Shown here one piece after another: positions 39,760-49,457 of a stretch of 64,000 bases of DNA. A model generated the notes under the pieces. It worked only from the letters and a program-made list of their open reading frames with translations, was not told where the DNA came from and did not search any database. Source of the stretch: Agaricus subrufescens (taxonomy: Eukaryota > Basidiomycota > Agaricomycetes > Agaricales > Agaricaceae). The DNA lies in NCBI GenBank assembly GCA_029945375.1, contig CM057062.1, positions 2,061,564 to 2,125,563 on the forward strand. The letters are read 5' to 3'. Within the stretch, counting starts at the first letter, position 1. Each line of letters opens with the position of its first letter. A program made the position numbers and the translations under genes.

Positions 39760-40809
39760 TCACCCCCGATGATGGGAACGAGAGCTTTTGGTTGTAGATC
39801 TTGGTTTCCGAATGTTTGCATTTTTGGTGTGTAGGGGGGCAATATATTCGACAGCACGCCAGTAGCGGAGAAAGGCATCAGTAGACCACCGCCCAGTTGT
39901 TTTGACGACATCAGGTGGTACACCGGAGAGAAGGAAATGGGTTGTTCCTCCAATGTGGAAGGAGTGTCTGGTAATTGTTGGTTGGTCAAACCGGGACCAA
40001 ATTTGGTTGCACCGGTTCAGAAAAACTCTCTTGGTGAGGATTTGATGTGAGTTATCGATTTTGACGGTGAACAGGGGTAGGTGGGCAGGGTTTCTATTGC
40101 GTTGTAGATGGTTGTGAAGTGCTCGCAAGGGGTTAGTTGAGCCTGTCTGTTTTACGAGGGCTACATCTTGGCCTTGCCTATTGGTTTTGGTCACAGGGAG
40201 GCGTAGGATCCAAGTGTCTTTGTTCCCTGGAGAGTGTCTGATTGCTCGGCATAGGGGAAACATCGATGGGTCAAAGGTTTGGCTTGTTGGCAATAGTTCT
40301 CCTAGTCTGCATTGGCCCCAAAAGGCTGTACATGCGCAGGCGAGGATTGCTGTGTCAAGGGGGTCATGGTGGTCTAGGTTGTTGGCGAGTAGGCCTAGGG
40401 CATGAATTGAGACTGGGGGACGAGGGGGTCGTTTGTTTTTGGGGGTGGTGTTGTGAACACCCTTGATAACCCGGTTGAGGCGATCGCTACCCTGCCACGG
40501 CCAATTGTTTGATGTATGCCATGCTTTGAGTGCGGCAATCCTGTTCCTTGTGGTACTGCCAGACAATCTCTCGAGTCCATCTGCTGCGAAGGCGCATAAC
40601 AGAGGTTCTGGGGTTGGGGTCCTAGACTCGGTCAGGATTCCTTCACGGTCGCAGAAAGTGTGGAAACTCCGGATTGCTGACTGGTAGGATCGTCGAGTAG
40701 AAGGGGCTAGGCTTTGTTGTATAGCTGTAAACACCTTGAGTTTGGCAGCTTGTGTTAGATGGACTTTGTGACGACTTGGTTGACGTGGAGGGTTGGGTGG
40801 AGAAGTCAT
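39760..40809 (-). CDS. Ngaro tyrosine recombinase with a substituted catalytic Arg
   Basis: A 349-residue tyrosine recombinase that would integrate the circular DNA copy. The N-terminal SAM-like core-binding domain contains STRRSYQSAIRSFHTFCDR. The catalytic domain has the first Arg in GQCRLGEL, the box II region RHSFHIGGTTHFLLSGV, then GRWSTDAFLRYW with the nucleophilic Tyr. Box II should read HxxR; here it is HSFH, encoded by CAC where CGC would give Arg, a change expected from C-to-T at a CpG on the other strand. The rest is intact. With this substitution the enzyme is probably inactive or strongly impaired (inference). Confidence 0.85.
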   Translation of the reverse strand: MTSPPNPPRQPSRHKVHLTQAAKLKVFTAIQQSLAPSTRRSYQSAIRSFHTFCDREGILTESRTPTPEPLLCAFAADGLERLSGSTTRNRIAALKAWHTSNNWPWQGSDRLNRVIKGVHNTTPKNKRPPRPPVSIHALGLLANNLDHHDPLDTAILACACTAFWGQCRLGELLPTSQTFDPSMFPLCRAIRHSPGNKDTWILRLPVTKTNRQGQDVALVKQTGSTNPLRALHNHLQRNRNPAHLPLFTVKIDNSHQILTKRVFLNRCNQIWSRFDQPTITRHSFHIGGTTHFLLSGVPPDVVKTTGRWSTDAFLRYWRAVEYIAPLHTKNANIRKPRSTTKSSRSHHRG

Positions 40810-40858
40810 GCAATGGAAAACAATAATCTAATGTGTGAGGTAGGACGAAGGAGGTAAG

Positions 40859-42916
40859 CTATGGGTTATGTAATAATGGTTCATGTACGAGTATGGATCT
40901 TAGGCAGTCTGGTACTATAAAGGTATTTGTTATCCGAGTTAGGCCTTTGGGTGGAGAGCCTCGTGAAGGAGGGTCTGCCAAGTTCTGAGCGGATGGTGTG
41001 TAAGATGTGGAGACCCAGAGTGAATGTATACGCATCAGAGATGTAATGCGTTGTAAAACATTGTTCTGCTCTGCGTTCCGAGACTTTCCTCCTTCCAAGG
41101 CACCGATGACACCCATGTTGTCTGATTTGATTACTAGGTGTGTGCTGTGGATACCTTGATGGATGATTTGCCGGATACCACATTCGAGGGCCAACATTTC
41201 TGCCCAACCAATTTTTCGCAAAGGGTACGAGTTCCAGTCAGGTGCGAGTTTCCATGCCTCCCAAGAGTTGTTGATGACCAAGCCCACCCCGTAGGATGTT
41301 GAGGCATCTACCCAAATGCTAGTATCGGCCGGAGGTGGTGGAGGTCCAATAGATGAGCCCGGATTTGATGTTTGTAGAGTCTCTAGCCACCAGGTGATGT
41401 TGTTGATCGTTGACATGTTCGGGACCCGTCGGCTGAAGGGTTTTGTAGTATCGAAGGATGTTGTGAAACGGGATAGAGCAGGTAGCCTGGATCGGCCATC
41501 CGGGATGGCTAGGGAACAATGTACTAGTGTTCCGAGGATAGACTCAACTTCTTTTCGTGTATGGTTTCTCCTTGCGAGCCAGGATTCTAATTTGACTATG
41601 TATTTCTTCTTTTTCTCTTCTGGAATGTGTACCGACTTCGTGTTAAGGTCCCACGCAAAACCTAGATAGCGGAAACTCGAACTGAATGGTTGTGTTTTGG
41701 AGGGTTTCCATGGCCAGCCAAGTTGGTCTGCTAGTTGTTGGATCAGAGGAAGGTCGTAATGATAGTGAGGGTTTGAATGGTTGGTAGTTGGTGTTCTTGG
41801 TGATCGAAAAAAGATAAAATCATCTACCCAGTTAGTACATTCTGAGGCAGTGTGGAACCGAATGATGGCTGCCATTGTGTCTGCAAGACGACCAAAAACA
41901 CCACCTGAGCTTGTTGCTCCGAAGGGGGCGCAGTGATCAATGTAGAATGCATCTTCCCACTGAACGACAAAATGTGCTTGTTGGGAGGGTCTGATGGGGC
42001 AACATCGAAAGGCTGCATCGACGTCCATGGTTGCTGCTTGTGTACCAGGTGGGGAGTTCCTTACAATCTCTGCCACATGCGTAAAGGAACCCCAGTCACA
42101 TGGGAAACGGCTGATATCGATCTCTGAGTTCACGGAGAAGTGATTGGGGTTGTTACGTGGAAAGGATAGGTCTTGAATTACTCGGAATTCGTTCGGTTCA
42201 GATTTAGGGACTGTGCCGAGGGGGGAAGTACGGAAGGGGCCAATTAAGTGTTCGAGTCGTGATTTAGAGAAGGGGCCGGAATAGCGACGATAAGACCGTT
42301 CTTTGTTAATGTGTTGAAGAATTGCTTCAGGGTGGTCTCTGGCCGATTTGTGATTAGGTGGAATGTAAGTAGATAAGATTTGGGAGGTAATTCCCATGTC
42401 AAAACCGAATCTGATGCTATATGGTACGTCACGAAATGAATGGTAGATGTTACAATGGGTAAGTAAGAGTTTCCAGTTCTCAGAAATGAGCGGAGTGATG
42501 ATCGGGAGGAGATCAGGATGAGGGGCATGACTGGGCTCCGTGATTCGGGGCTCTGCATAGCGTACAGTGGTGTATTCCCTTGGAGCATTTTTCGTTGGTG
42601 CATCCTGTGGAACCATTGAATGCGAAACAGTAACGGTTCCCTTCAGAATCGGAAAAGGATTTTCCGCCATCTTGGGATGTGATTGCAAGAGGTTTGCCAT
42701 TGGTCTGTGTTGTGGCAATGCAGGTGCGGGGGCTGTGTGGGCCAGCACATAAGAGGCAGCGCGTAGGAGCTTTGTGTCTTGTCTGTTGGGGGCGAAAGGG
42801 GCTTCCTTGGTGTCGATCATTATTCCGAAAGGACGTGGATGGAGTACGATTCTGAGGTTTAAGGTTATTGGCAGAGGGAGGAGGGCGGTAGGAAAGGCGA
42901 GTGACTTGTGCATCAA
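40859..42916 (-). CDS. Ngaro reverse transcriptase-RNase H
   Basis: 685-residue polyprotein. The RT has EFRVIQDLSFPRNNPNHFSV, the first catalytic Asp in TMDVDAAFRCCPI, APFGATSSGG and the active-site WVDDFIFF. The RNase H domain follows with Asp in IWVDAST, Glu in GWAEMLALE, Asp in IKSDNMGVIGAL and the late motif NLADPPSRG. No methyltransferase or integrase domain is present. Its frame is +1 relative to Gag and it overlaps the Gag end by about 400 bp, so expression needs frameshifting, reinitiation or splicing. The first residues are probably not the true start. Confidence 0.88.
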   Translation of the reverse strand: MMHKSLAFPTALLPLPITLNLRIVLHPRPFGIMIDTKEAPFAPNRQDTKLLRAASYVLAHTAPAPALPQHRPMANLLQSHPKMAENPFPILKGTVTVSHSMVPQDAPTKNAPREYTTVRYAEPRITEPSHAPHPDLLPIITPLISENWKLLLTHCNIYHSFRDVPYSIRFGFDMGITSQILSTYIPPNHKSARDHPEAILQHINKERSYRRYSGPFSKSRLEHLIGPFRTSPLGTVPKSEPNEFRVIQDLSFPRNNPNHFSVNSEIDISRFPCDWGSFTHVAEIVRNSPPGTQAATMDVDAAFRCCPIRPSQQAHFVVQWEDAFYIDHCAPFGATSSGGVFGRLADTMAAIIRFHTASECTNWVDDFIFFRSPRTPTTNHSNPHYHYDLPLIQQLADQLGWPWKPSKTQPFSSSFRYLGFAWDLNTKSVHIPEEKKKKYIVKLESWLARRNHTRKEVESILGTLVHCSLAIPDGRSRLPALSRFTTSFDTTKPFSRRVPNMSTINNITWWLETLQTSNPGSSIGPPPPPADTSIWVDASTSYGVGLVINNSWEAWKLAPDWNSYPLRKIGWAEMLALECGIRQIIHQGIHSTHLVIKSDNMGVIGALEGGKSRNAEQNNVLQRITSLMRIHSLWVSTSYTPSAQNLADPPSRGSPPKGLTRITNTFIVPDCLRSILVHEPLLHNP

Positions 42917-44258
42917 TCTGGCTCCACGTTGATTGTTGGAAAAGACCAGGGTCGATCTTTTCGGTTATGACCTGTCGTCTGATGGAGATGTCATAGGCAA
43001 GCCAAGTAGCCCAAGTAGAAGAGAGATCGGGGGCAAGGCGGATTCGTTCAAAATGTATTGTCCACCTGTCGTAATCAACGGGCCAATAACGTTTGATAAG
43101 ATACAAGAGTCGGATCCATGCTTGATGCCATTTCTCGAAGGAGAGTTTCGATTCACTGGTGACTCTGGTTGGTTGTTCGGCAGTCACGAGGGCTCCTGTG
43201 TCGTTATCCAACATGAGATTGCTCCTTTTGGAATTGGCTTCTGGGTCCGGAACGCAAAACTCATCCGTAAGATAGGTGAGCGGGATGTATTCCGTCCATG
43301 ATCTCATCTTTTTATGTATCGCTTCTGAGATTACAAAGGGCTGAAAGGTGGAGGGTTTTCCTATAATGATCTTGGACCGTGTGTTGCTCGGTGGGTCATC
43401 GTCATAGGTGATGTCTCTGAAGGGATCATCCTTGAAAGGGTCTGTAATTATGGATTAAGATCATGTTGGTGCGTAAATGTAATGTAATCATTTTATGGTA
43501 TGATTAATCTGGAGTGTCGACTCCCCGGTATGTAGGCCGGAAGAATATAATTTTCCAACAAGTGATTGTACGTGTGAAAGGCGTACCACCTCTTCAGCGT
43601 AGGTTGCTGGAATGTGGAATCATCATGTGGATGTACATGTGAAAGGCGTACGACCTCTTCGGTACTAAGGACCGGAATGAATAATAATGGAAAATCGCCA
43701 ATAGGGCTACGCTCCTTGTATGGGGAGTGATGTACAGGGGAAATTTTACTCACTGGGGAAAGGGGAAGAACGATTGACTATCTTGCTAGAAAGACTTCGG
43801 CTGCTTGTATGAGGGGTCCGTAGTGTTGAGATTGAACTGAGACGCGGAGTGAGGTTGTTCCGTTGAGGTCGTTCACGTTCATGGAGTGCCAAGTCTCTGT
43901 CCCCAGGTCGGGGGGAGTTGGGTTCTGGGTCGTTTCCCGCAATTCCGTTCCAGGGCGGATGATCATCTGCGTTATTGTTGTCGTTACCAAGTCCATTTTC
44001 TTCCTCATTGTTGGGTCCTTGTGCTCCTTCATTGTTGGCCTGGTTTAGTTCATCAGGGAGGGGCCGTTGTGGAAAAAGGCGTGCATATTGGGCTCGTTCA
44101 ATAGCCGCAGGGTTGTTGTCAAGGTATTGTCTGATTCTTGTACGGAGGACTACTACTGTCCCCGCAGTATCCAAGGCGAGTTGTTGGGCTAGGTTGATGA
44201 GTGCTGCTTTGGGTAGTTGTGAAAAAGGGCGATTAGGGAGGTTGCGGATTCGAGGCAT
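42513..44258 (-). CDS. Ngaro Gag-like protein, predicted spliced
   Basis: Exon 1 (44258-43754) starts MPRIRNLPNRPFSQLPKAAL and has a SAP-like DNA-binding helix pair, then a long acidic Asn-rich linker. A 312-bp intron with GTGAGT donor (43753) and ACAG acceptor (43442) keeps the frame exactly and leads to exon 2, which is open through the methionine at 43307. Exon 2 has a helical Gag-type region (RLLYLIKRYWPVDYDRWTIH) and two Cys/His clusters: CLLCAGPHSPRTC and the C-terminal CFAFN...C...C...HHCTLC...H...C pattern typical of DIRS-order Gag. It packages the element RNA. The splice is inferred from sequence only. Confidence 0.7.
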
Positions 44259-44280
44259 TATAGATTCGATTGTGTTGATA

Positions 44281-44454
44281 AATTAAGAAAGTGAAGAAAA
44301 AGGACGCGACGCTAGGCAAGTAGAAGGGGTAAAGACAATAGGTGGTGAATACGTAACACTAATCTCGACGAATTCTATAGTCCTGTAAACACACACACAC
44401 ACGATCCCTTCCGAGAAAATGTTCTGTGCTCGTGCCTCGCACAGACCACCACTC
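44281..44454 (-). repeat. Ngaro split direct repeat A1
   Basis: 174 bp at the outer 5' end of the element, matching A2. It should contain the promoter. Confidence 0.85.
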
Positions 44455-44857
44455 GTGTCACATTTGCTCCCTGGCCGACTATCGACTTGGGCAGAACATG
44501 CCTCTGTTGAATCCTAAGTAAGCTAGGCAAATTTGTCAATCTGGGGCAAGGCGTGTAATGGATATTTTAACCTGGAGATGCTCTTGGCGTCGTATTGAGG
44601 TATGTATAGGTAATTTTTACAGTAGAATTGGTAAATGGGTGGATACAAGACTACCAAGTAAGCTACAGTACATCATCCGAATGGTGATAGTAGATATGCA
44701 TGTCGCGCTTCACCTGCACACCATCCGTACTCTTGCCCTCACTCACTCCTGGCATCACCTGATGTCACGACCTGGAAAGACACCAACATCGAGCAAAAAC
44801 CACAAATTGAATCACGAGGATGGCATATAAAAGCACAGAATTATGGCAAATCGACTA
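44455..44857. repeat. Host flank: P450 upstream unit remainder plus 3' flank of copy 6
   Basis: Starts with the continuation of the unit broken by the Ngaro insertion (the part with GACTATCGACTTGGGCAGAA). The section from about 44586 matches the 3' flanks of copies 5 and 7. Confidence 0.6.
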
Positions 44858-46902
44858 TTAAGTTTCAGTCACCAAGGAAGAATTTCGAATTAATTGTTCC
44901 GCCTCTTTTGAACGAGGCGTAATTCTACACTCGAACTTTTCCGGGAACCTGCCGAGTATTAGCAAATCAGCAGCCCAAGACTGAAAAACACCCATGGTAC
45001 TCACGAAACTAAACCGTCTGTCATGCTTGGGACAATCCTCACCTCATTTCCGTTCTCATCCAGGCTCGGCCTAATGTCAAACACACTCAAAACGTGTGCA
45101 ACAACTGTAAAGAAACCAGCGTGGCTGAAAAATCTGCCAGGGCAGCTCCTTCTCCCAAATCCAAAGGACGCGACGGTGGGATCTCTAACAGACGGATCAA
45201 GCTCCCCATTTTTGATGAACCGATCCGGATTAAAAACTAGAGGATCTTTGTAGACCTCGGGATCGTGCAGGATTGTCCTAGCAATCTTCAGGCCTAAGAA
45301 CCCAGTGCATTATTTATGGCTTACCATGCATTCCCAAAGACATAAGTACCCTTCGGGATGTAATACCCATTATAAACATCTGGTTCAGAGCTCATATGTG
45401 CAGCGGCTACAGGAGAGATTTGAATGATATAAATTCTGCCTGTGAAGGGATACGTACCCATTGGTGTGACAGGTTGCCATCTTGTTGCCTCCTTCATCAG
45501 TGCATTGATATACGGGAGATGTGGCTTGTCAGTAAATTCAGGGAGACGACCTCCGAGAACCTGATCAAGTTCAGCCTGGGCTTTCTTTTGGACTTCCGGA
45601 TAGAGAGCCATGGCCATAAAGAAAGATGACACTAATGAAACTGTCTAATGAATCACTTAGAAAGCTCTGTAGCTGTCGGTTGAGAGATTCTCACCGTATC
45701 CGAGCCTCCTGAAAACAATTGTGAGCGCTCACAAAAAATTACTTAGCAGAAGGACTCTCACCGACAAAGGCTACAGCACATGTGTTACGCTTCACAATTT
45801 CTTCTTCTTTGCTCTCTGGGCTGCCATCGTCAGGGATTTTCTCCAAGAAAGCCGTAGCAACACATGATTTTGCTGATCCCGTCTCCTGTGGGTGTCGTTA
45901 GTGCTATTGTACACCTTAAAAGAAAAAAAGGCCTTACCATTCGTTGCTTTACTGTATCCCAGAGACAGTTGGCCACAATCGAGTTGACATAGCGCCACAC
46001 AGCCGCTTTCCTCTTCCATCTTGCTCCAGGAAACCATCTAGGAATTATCTTCATAACGGGAAATATGTCGACTAGGAAAGCACCAGGATGGCCAGCGGCG
46101 GCAAGTCCAGCAAGTGTAGCCTCTCCATGTCCCACGTATGCTTTGTCTTCGCCTGCACCTATTCCGTATACAGTCTTAAGGATGCTGTCTGCAAAAGCAC
46201 TATTCAAGTACCATGAGGTCATGCGGAGCTCCCTTCGAATGACTAGACTTACAACCGGGCATGATACATGAACTTTTCCGGGGAATCCAACAACCTACGA
46301 ATAAATTCGCGAGCAGTATCAAGATGAATATGTTGGTAGTTCTGGACGACATTGGGATGGAAATGCTCATGGAAACCACGACGATGCCGTCTCCACCATG
46401 TTCCATATCGTTGGAATGCGAAAGCGTAGGTCATGTCCATCCTGAAAAAAATTCGAATCAATGCATGCTAGAAGCTCGTAATAGAGATTGACAAACAATT
46501 CGTTTAACATCACCAGACGAGGGCGATCCGAATAATTAGAGGAACGTCGTTCAAAAATGTCGTACACCCGTTCAAGGCTCCCGAGAATGAGGAAACTGTG
46601 GCTGAACACTTTGAAGTATATGATGTCACCTAGTCCCGAATTGAGAATTGCAGGAGCTTATCTGTGGATGGAAACTGTTCACCATATGTCTTAAACCACT
46701 TGTCATACTCTATCCAAGCCTTGTGTCTCGGGAACGCAAACAGACTGCCGATAATAGGGAAGCCTCGTGGACCAGGAGGAAGAGGAAGGTTGTTTGGATT
46801 GTCTCGGCGTTCCTGTAGGTATCCGCGAAGATACCACGCACCGATAGCAATGGCAGCGAGAATGAGTATATCTTGGTTGGAGAGGAAATTCAGGAGATCC
46901 AT
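44858..46902 (-). CDS. Cytochrome P450, array copy 6
   Basis: Close paralogue of copies 5 and 7: anchor (NQDILILAAIAIGAWYL), [32 protein letters not shown] with its microexon at 45695-45708, KEATRW (ExxR) and heme loop FGFGRRSCPGRF with Ser before the ligand Cys. The last exon, [19 protein letters not shown] with tail SSLVTET, stops with TAA at 44858-44860. The start MDLLNFLSNQD at 46902 aligns with copies 5 and 7; the Met five codons upstream is less likely. A TATA-like box lies 33 nt upstream. It looks functional. Confidence 0.87.
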
Positions 46903-48685
46903 GATCCTATGGCACAATCTAGCCCCCTAATGGGTTTTATAGCTGGGACGTGTATTACGTTGATGGACTGCCTTGAATCTCATACCTTCATTTGTCTGCC
47001 TAAGAAAAACGCCAGTACCGAAAGTGCCGGACGGCTGGGAAAATATAATGCTCTTCCGGCATCCGTGATATGTGCTTCACAGGCATAAGGCCCAGCTTTC
47101 TTATCACACCAGGCATCCGATCGGCAGGGTCGTGATGAGAAAGACAAATTAGCGAGCATCACGTAAATGAGGGATCTGCTGAAAGCGCCTCGCCTACAAT
47201 CTTTTTGAAGGTAGTCATTCACCAATGGTAAAGGGCTGGATAGAACAGGAACTACTTTTTCGCCTTGATACCTAAGTTACTGAATACCCAAGGTATACAT
47301 GCTTTCCGAGCTTAGAAACGGGTTTTATTCGTGTTCACGCCATTTCGTCATGAAACACGATACTTGAGCGCTCGATGTGCACCGAATAATTCGATTAACT
47401 TCAGAAGCAGTCTAAGAAATATCCAATGAATAAGGAGTCTATTTTTGCAGACCAGGTAGATTTAGCGATGACTGAATACCAGCTGGTACTCGATGAATTA
47501 GCGTGTGCTATTATGGGATTGCTCACCAACGACGCTGAGCATTGAGCAGCTTGGCGGCTTGGCACAAAGCATGAGTCTAGACATAAGAACCTAGAAGAAC
47601 TTCCTGACCCACAGTGAGGCGATGTCTTCCCCAGAGTGGCCAATGAATATGAAGACTAACTCGAATTATTGCGACGCTACTACTCCGAGCAATTCAATTA
47701 GGTCTATTCTTATTGCCACTTTGCATTCTTGTTCCTGCTTTCTTCAGTTCTTTAACGTCATATGCTCCGAAATATTACTCACCTGTATTCATGGTCAGTA
47801 AAAGGACTCCGAACGATGACTTTTCATGAACGTGGGCCCGGAAGTCCGCGGCCGCACTCCCGGTGCTGCGTTTTACTCTTAAACTCAGGATGATGTGTTT
47901 CTCTTGGGCATAACGTGCACAAAAGAAAGGCCCACCCCCTTCATCGACCTCAGCGAGCGTTTGTGATCCACCATCTCAGCTTAGAAGAAATTTTCATTCT
48001 TGACGACAAGCTTCACGGAGCACGTCTTCAAGTTCCATGAGGCTCAGGCTAGCGCTCACTACCAGAAGACGCCAGCGGGGAGTGATGAGTATTTTTGTGT
48101 GAGATTTGCTCTCCGAGCCAACGATAGACATGGGCAGAGCATACCTCTGTAAGAATTATACTGTGCCAGTGGAAGTCGTTAATTTAGGGCGAGGCAGAGC
48201 CATAGGACGTCTCGTTCGAGCAAAGGGCTACAACGGTGCCAACTTGAACTTACGGACACAAGTGTAAAAGGTCAAAAGTGATTATTATGTAATCCGTCAC
48301 ACGAAGCTTACTGCCCCACGCCGGAGTGAAATTCATCGACACCGTATGCTTCCAGGGCCGAAACCAAAATCAGAGGGAGCAACCACGAATCTTTTTTTAA
48401 GGCACGGGTGTGAGAAATTTATAACGTCTCAAGCTTGTTGTGAGTGATTCGATATCTCACTCTCTCTGGTTTCCGTTTCCGTCATGATGCCTATTTCGTT
48501 TCTTTTCGCTTATTTCCAAACACGGCCATAGTAGATCAATAGTTCGTTTCCCCATTCTATTTTCCCCATTCTCTATTTCCAATGTTTGTTTACCATTTAT
48601 TCCTTTTCCGACTCGTAAAACTATACAGTGCTCACTGCCGAAATGGCCGGGTATAAGAGGGCAAAAAAGCCACCCGAACACCTCA
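46903..48685. repeat. Duplicated P450 upstream unit (copy 6), with gene relic
   Basis: Related to the units upstream of copies 5 and 7. Minus-strand relic frames occur at about 47401-47643 and about 47820-48060. Near 48100 and 48330 it carries the uninterrupted counterparts of the Ngaro and KDZ insertion sites. Confidence 0.6.
46935..46944 (-). promoter_or_regulatory. TATA-like box, P450 copy 6
   Basis: AGCTATAAAA on the minus strand, 33 nt before the ATG at 46902. Confidence 0.55.
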
Positions 48686-48892
48686 TGTCGGAAAACTGAA
48701 ATTAACCTGATCAAGCTAGATCAGTTTACGTTTGCCTGATTTTACCAAATCAGATACCACTGGCCTTCGGGTTCATGATCCTGTAGGATCAGGTAAGATC
48801 AGGCAGCCTGATCAGGGTGGGTCAGAAAGAATCAGGCCATTTTTCAGATCAGGCAAACGTAAGGGGATCAGGCTAGTTTTAGTTTTCCGACA
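48686..48892. repeat. 207-bp MITE with TGTCGG terminal inverted repeats
   Basis: Left end TGTCGGAAAACTGAAATTAA and right end the inverse of TGTCGGAAAACTAAAACTAG, so TIRs of about 27 bp differ at a few sites. The interior is rich in GATCAGG and its complement and can fold on itself. Non-coding. A 2-bp CA flanks both sides. A shorter copy sits at 16145-16259. Confidence 0.8.
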
Positions 48893-49087
48893 CAGTGATC
48901 AACACGTCTTACGTTGTCACTGAGTATCTTGTTTCTATTAAAGCTTAAACAAAGTTTCTTCAGCCGAGAAGGAGAAGCCACCAGTGAAATACGAAGATAG
49001 CCATTTAGATTAACGTAAAGAACTTACAACAATGGAAACGCTTAACATAAGACACATTTAGTACATCTGATCCAAATATTAAGAATA

Positions 49088-49180
49088 GCTTCAAGTTATC
49101 ACGGCCGTATTTCGAATGAGCTGTTCTGCCTCCCTTGATCGAAGTATTATCCTACACCGAAATGGTTCAGGGTACCTCAG
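49088..49180 (-). pseudogene. Relic P450 terminal exon
   Basis: Encodes [19 protein letters not shown] and NTAVIT, then a stop: nearly the terminal exon of copy 8. The AG splice acceptor context remains, but immediately upstream on the minus strand the sequence is the 3' flank common to copies 5-7, not a P450 intron. The DNA downstream of this exon (48950-49088) matches that downstream of copy 8 (62640-62787). Confidence 0.75.
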
Positions 49181-49457
49181 GTATGTATAGGTCATTTTTA
49201 CAGTAAAAATGGGTGAGTGAGTGGGTACGAGACTATCAAGTGAGTTGCATCGGAATGATAACGGATGTGTATGTTGCGCTTTACCTACACAGCCTTGCCT
49301 GGGATACATCCATATTCATCCACACTCACTCCTTGCAATGTCTGACATCGTGGCTTGGAAAAGACACCAACAGTGAGTAAAACCACAAGTTGAATTACGA
49401 GTAAGGCATACAAAAAACTACATGGAATGGAACATGGGGATTATGACAAGTTGACTA
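49181..49457. repeat. 3' flank of P450 copy 7
   Basis: Related to the conserved segments downstream of copies 5 and 6. Non-coding. Confidence 0.55.

Larger units (their letters stand above)
39160..44454 (-). mobile_element. Ngaro-like YR retrotransposon, complete, 5.3 kb
   Basis: Tyrosine-recombinase retrotransposon of the DIRS order, transcribed on the minus strand. Read in that direction: A1 repeat, Gag, RT-RNase H, tyrosine recombinase, B1, A2, 83-bp spacer, B2. This is the A1-ORFs-B1-A2-B2 split direct repeat layout known for Ngaro and PAT elements. The absence of a methyltransferase domain favours Ngaro. The A copies (174 bp) and B copies (142 bp) look identical, which points to a young insertion. 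It sits inside a P450 upstream unit, and the host sequence resumes at 44455 without a long target duplication, as expected for recombinase-mediated integration. Confidence 0.85.

Noticed and set aside
39760..42916. Possible methyltransferase domain as in DIRS1 or PAT elements
   Set aside because: Only about 50 bp separate the RT-RNase H and recombinase ORFs and no such motif is seen, so the element was called Ngaro-like.
41316..44286. Plus-strand frames across the retrotransposon
   Set aside because: They are antisense to Gag and RT, which carry clear domain motifs on the minus strand.
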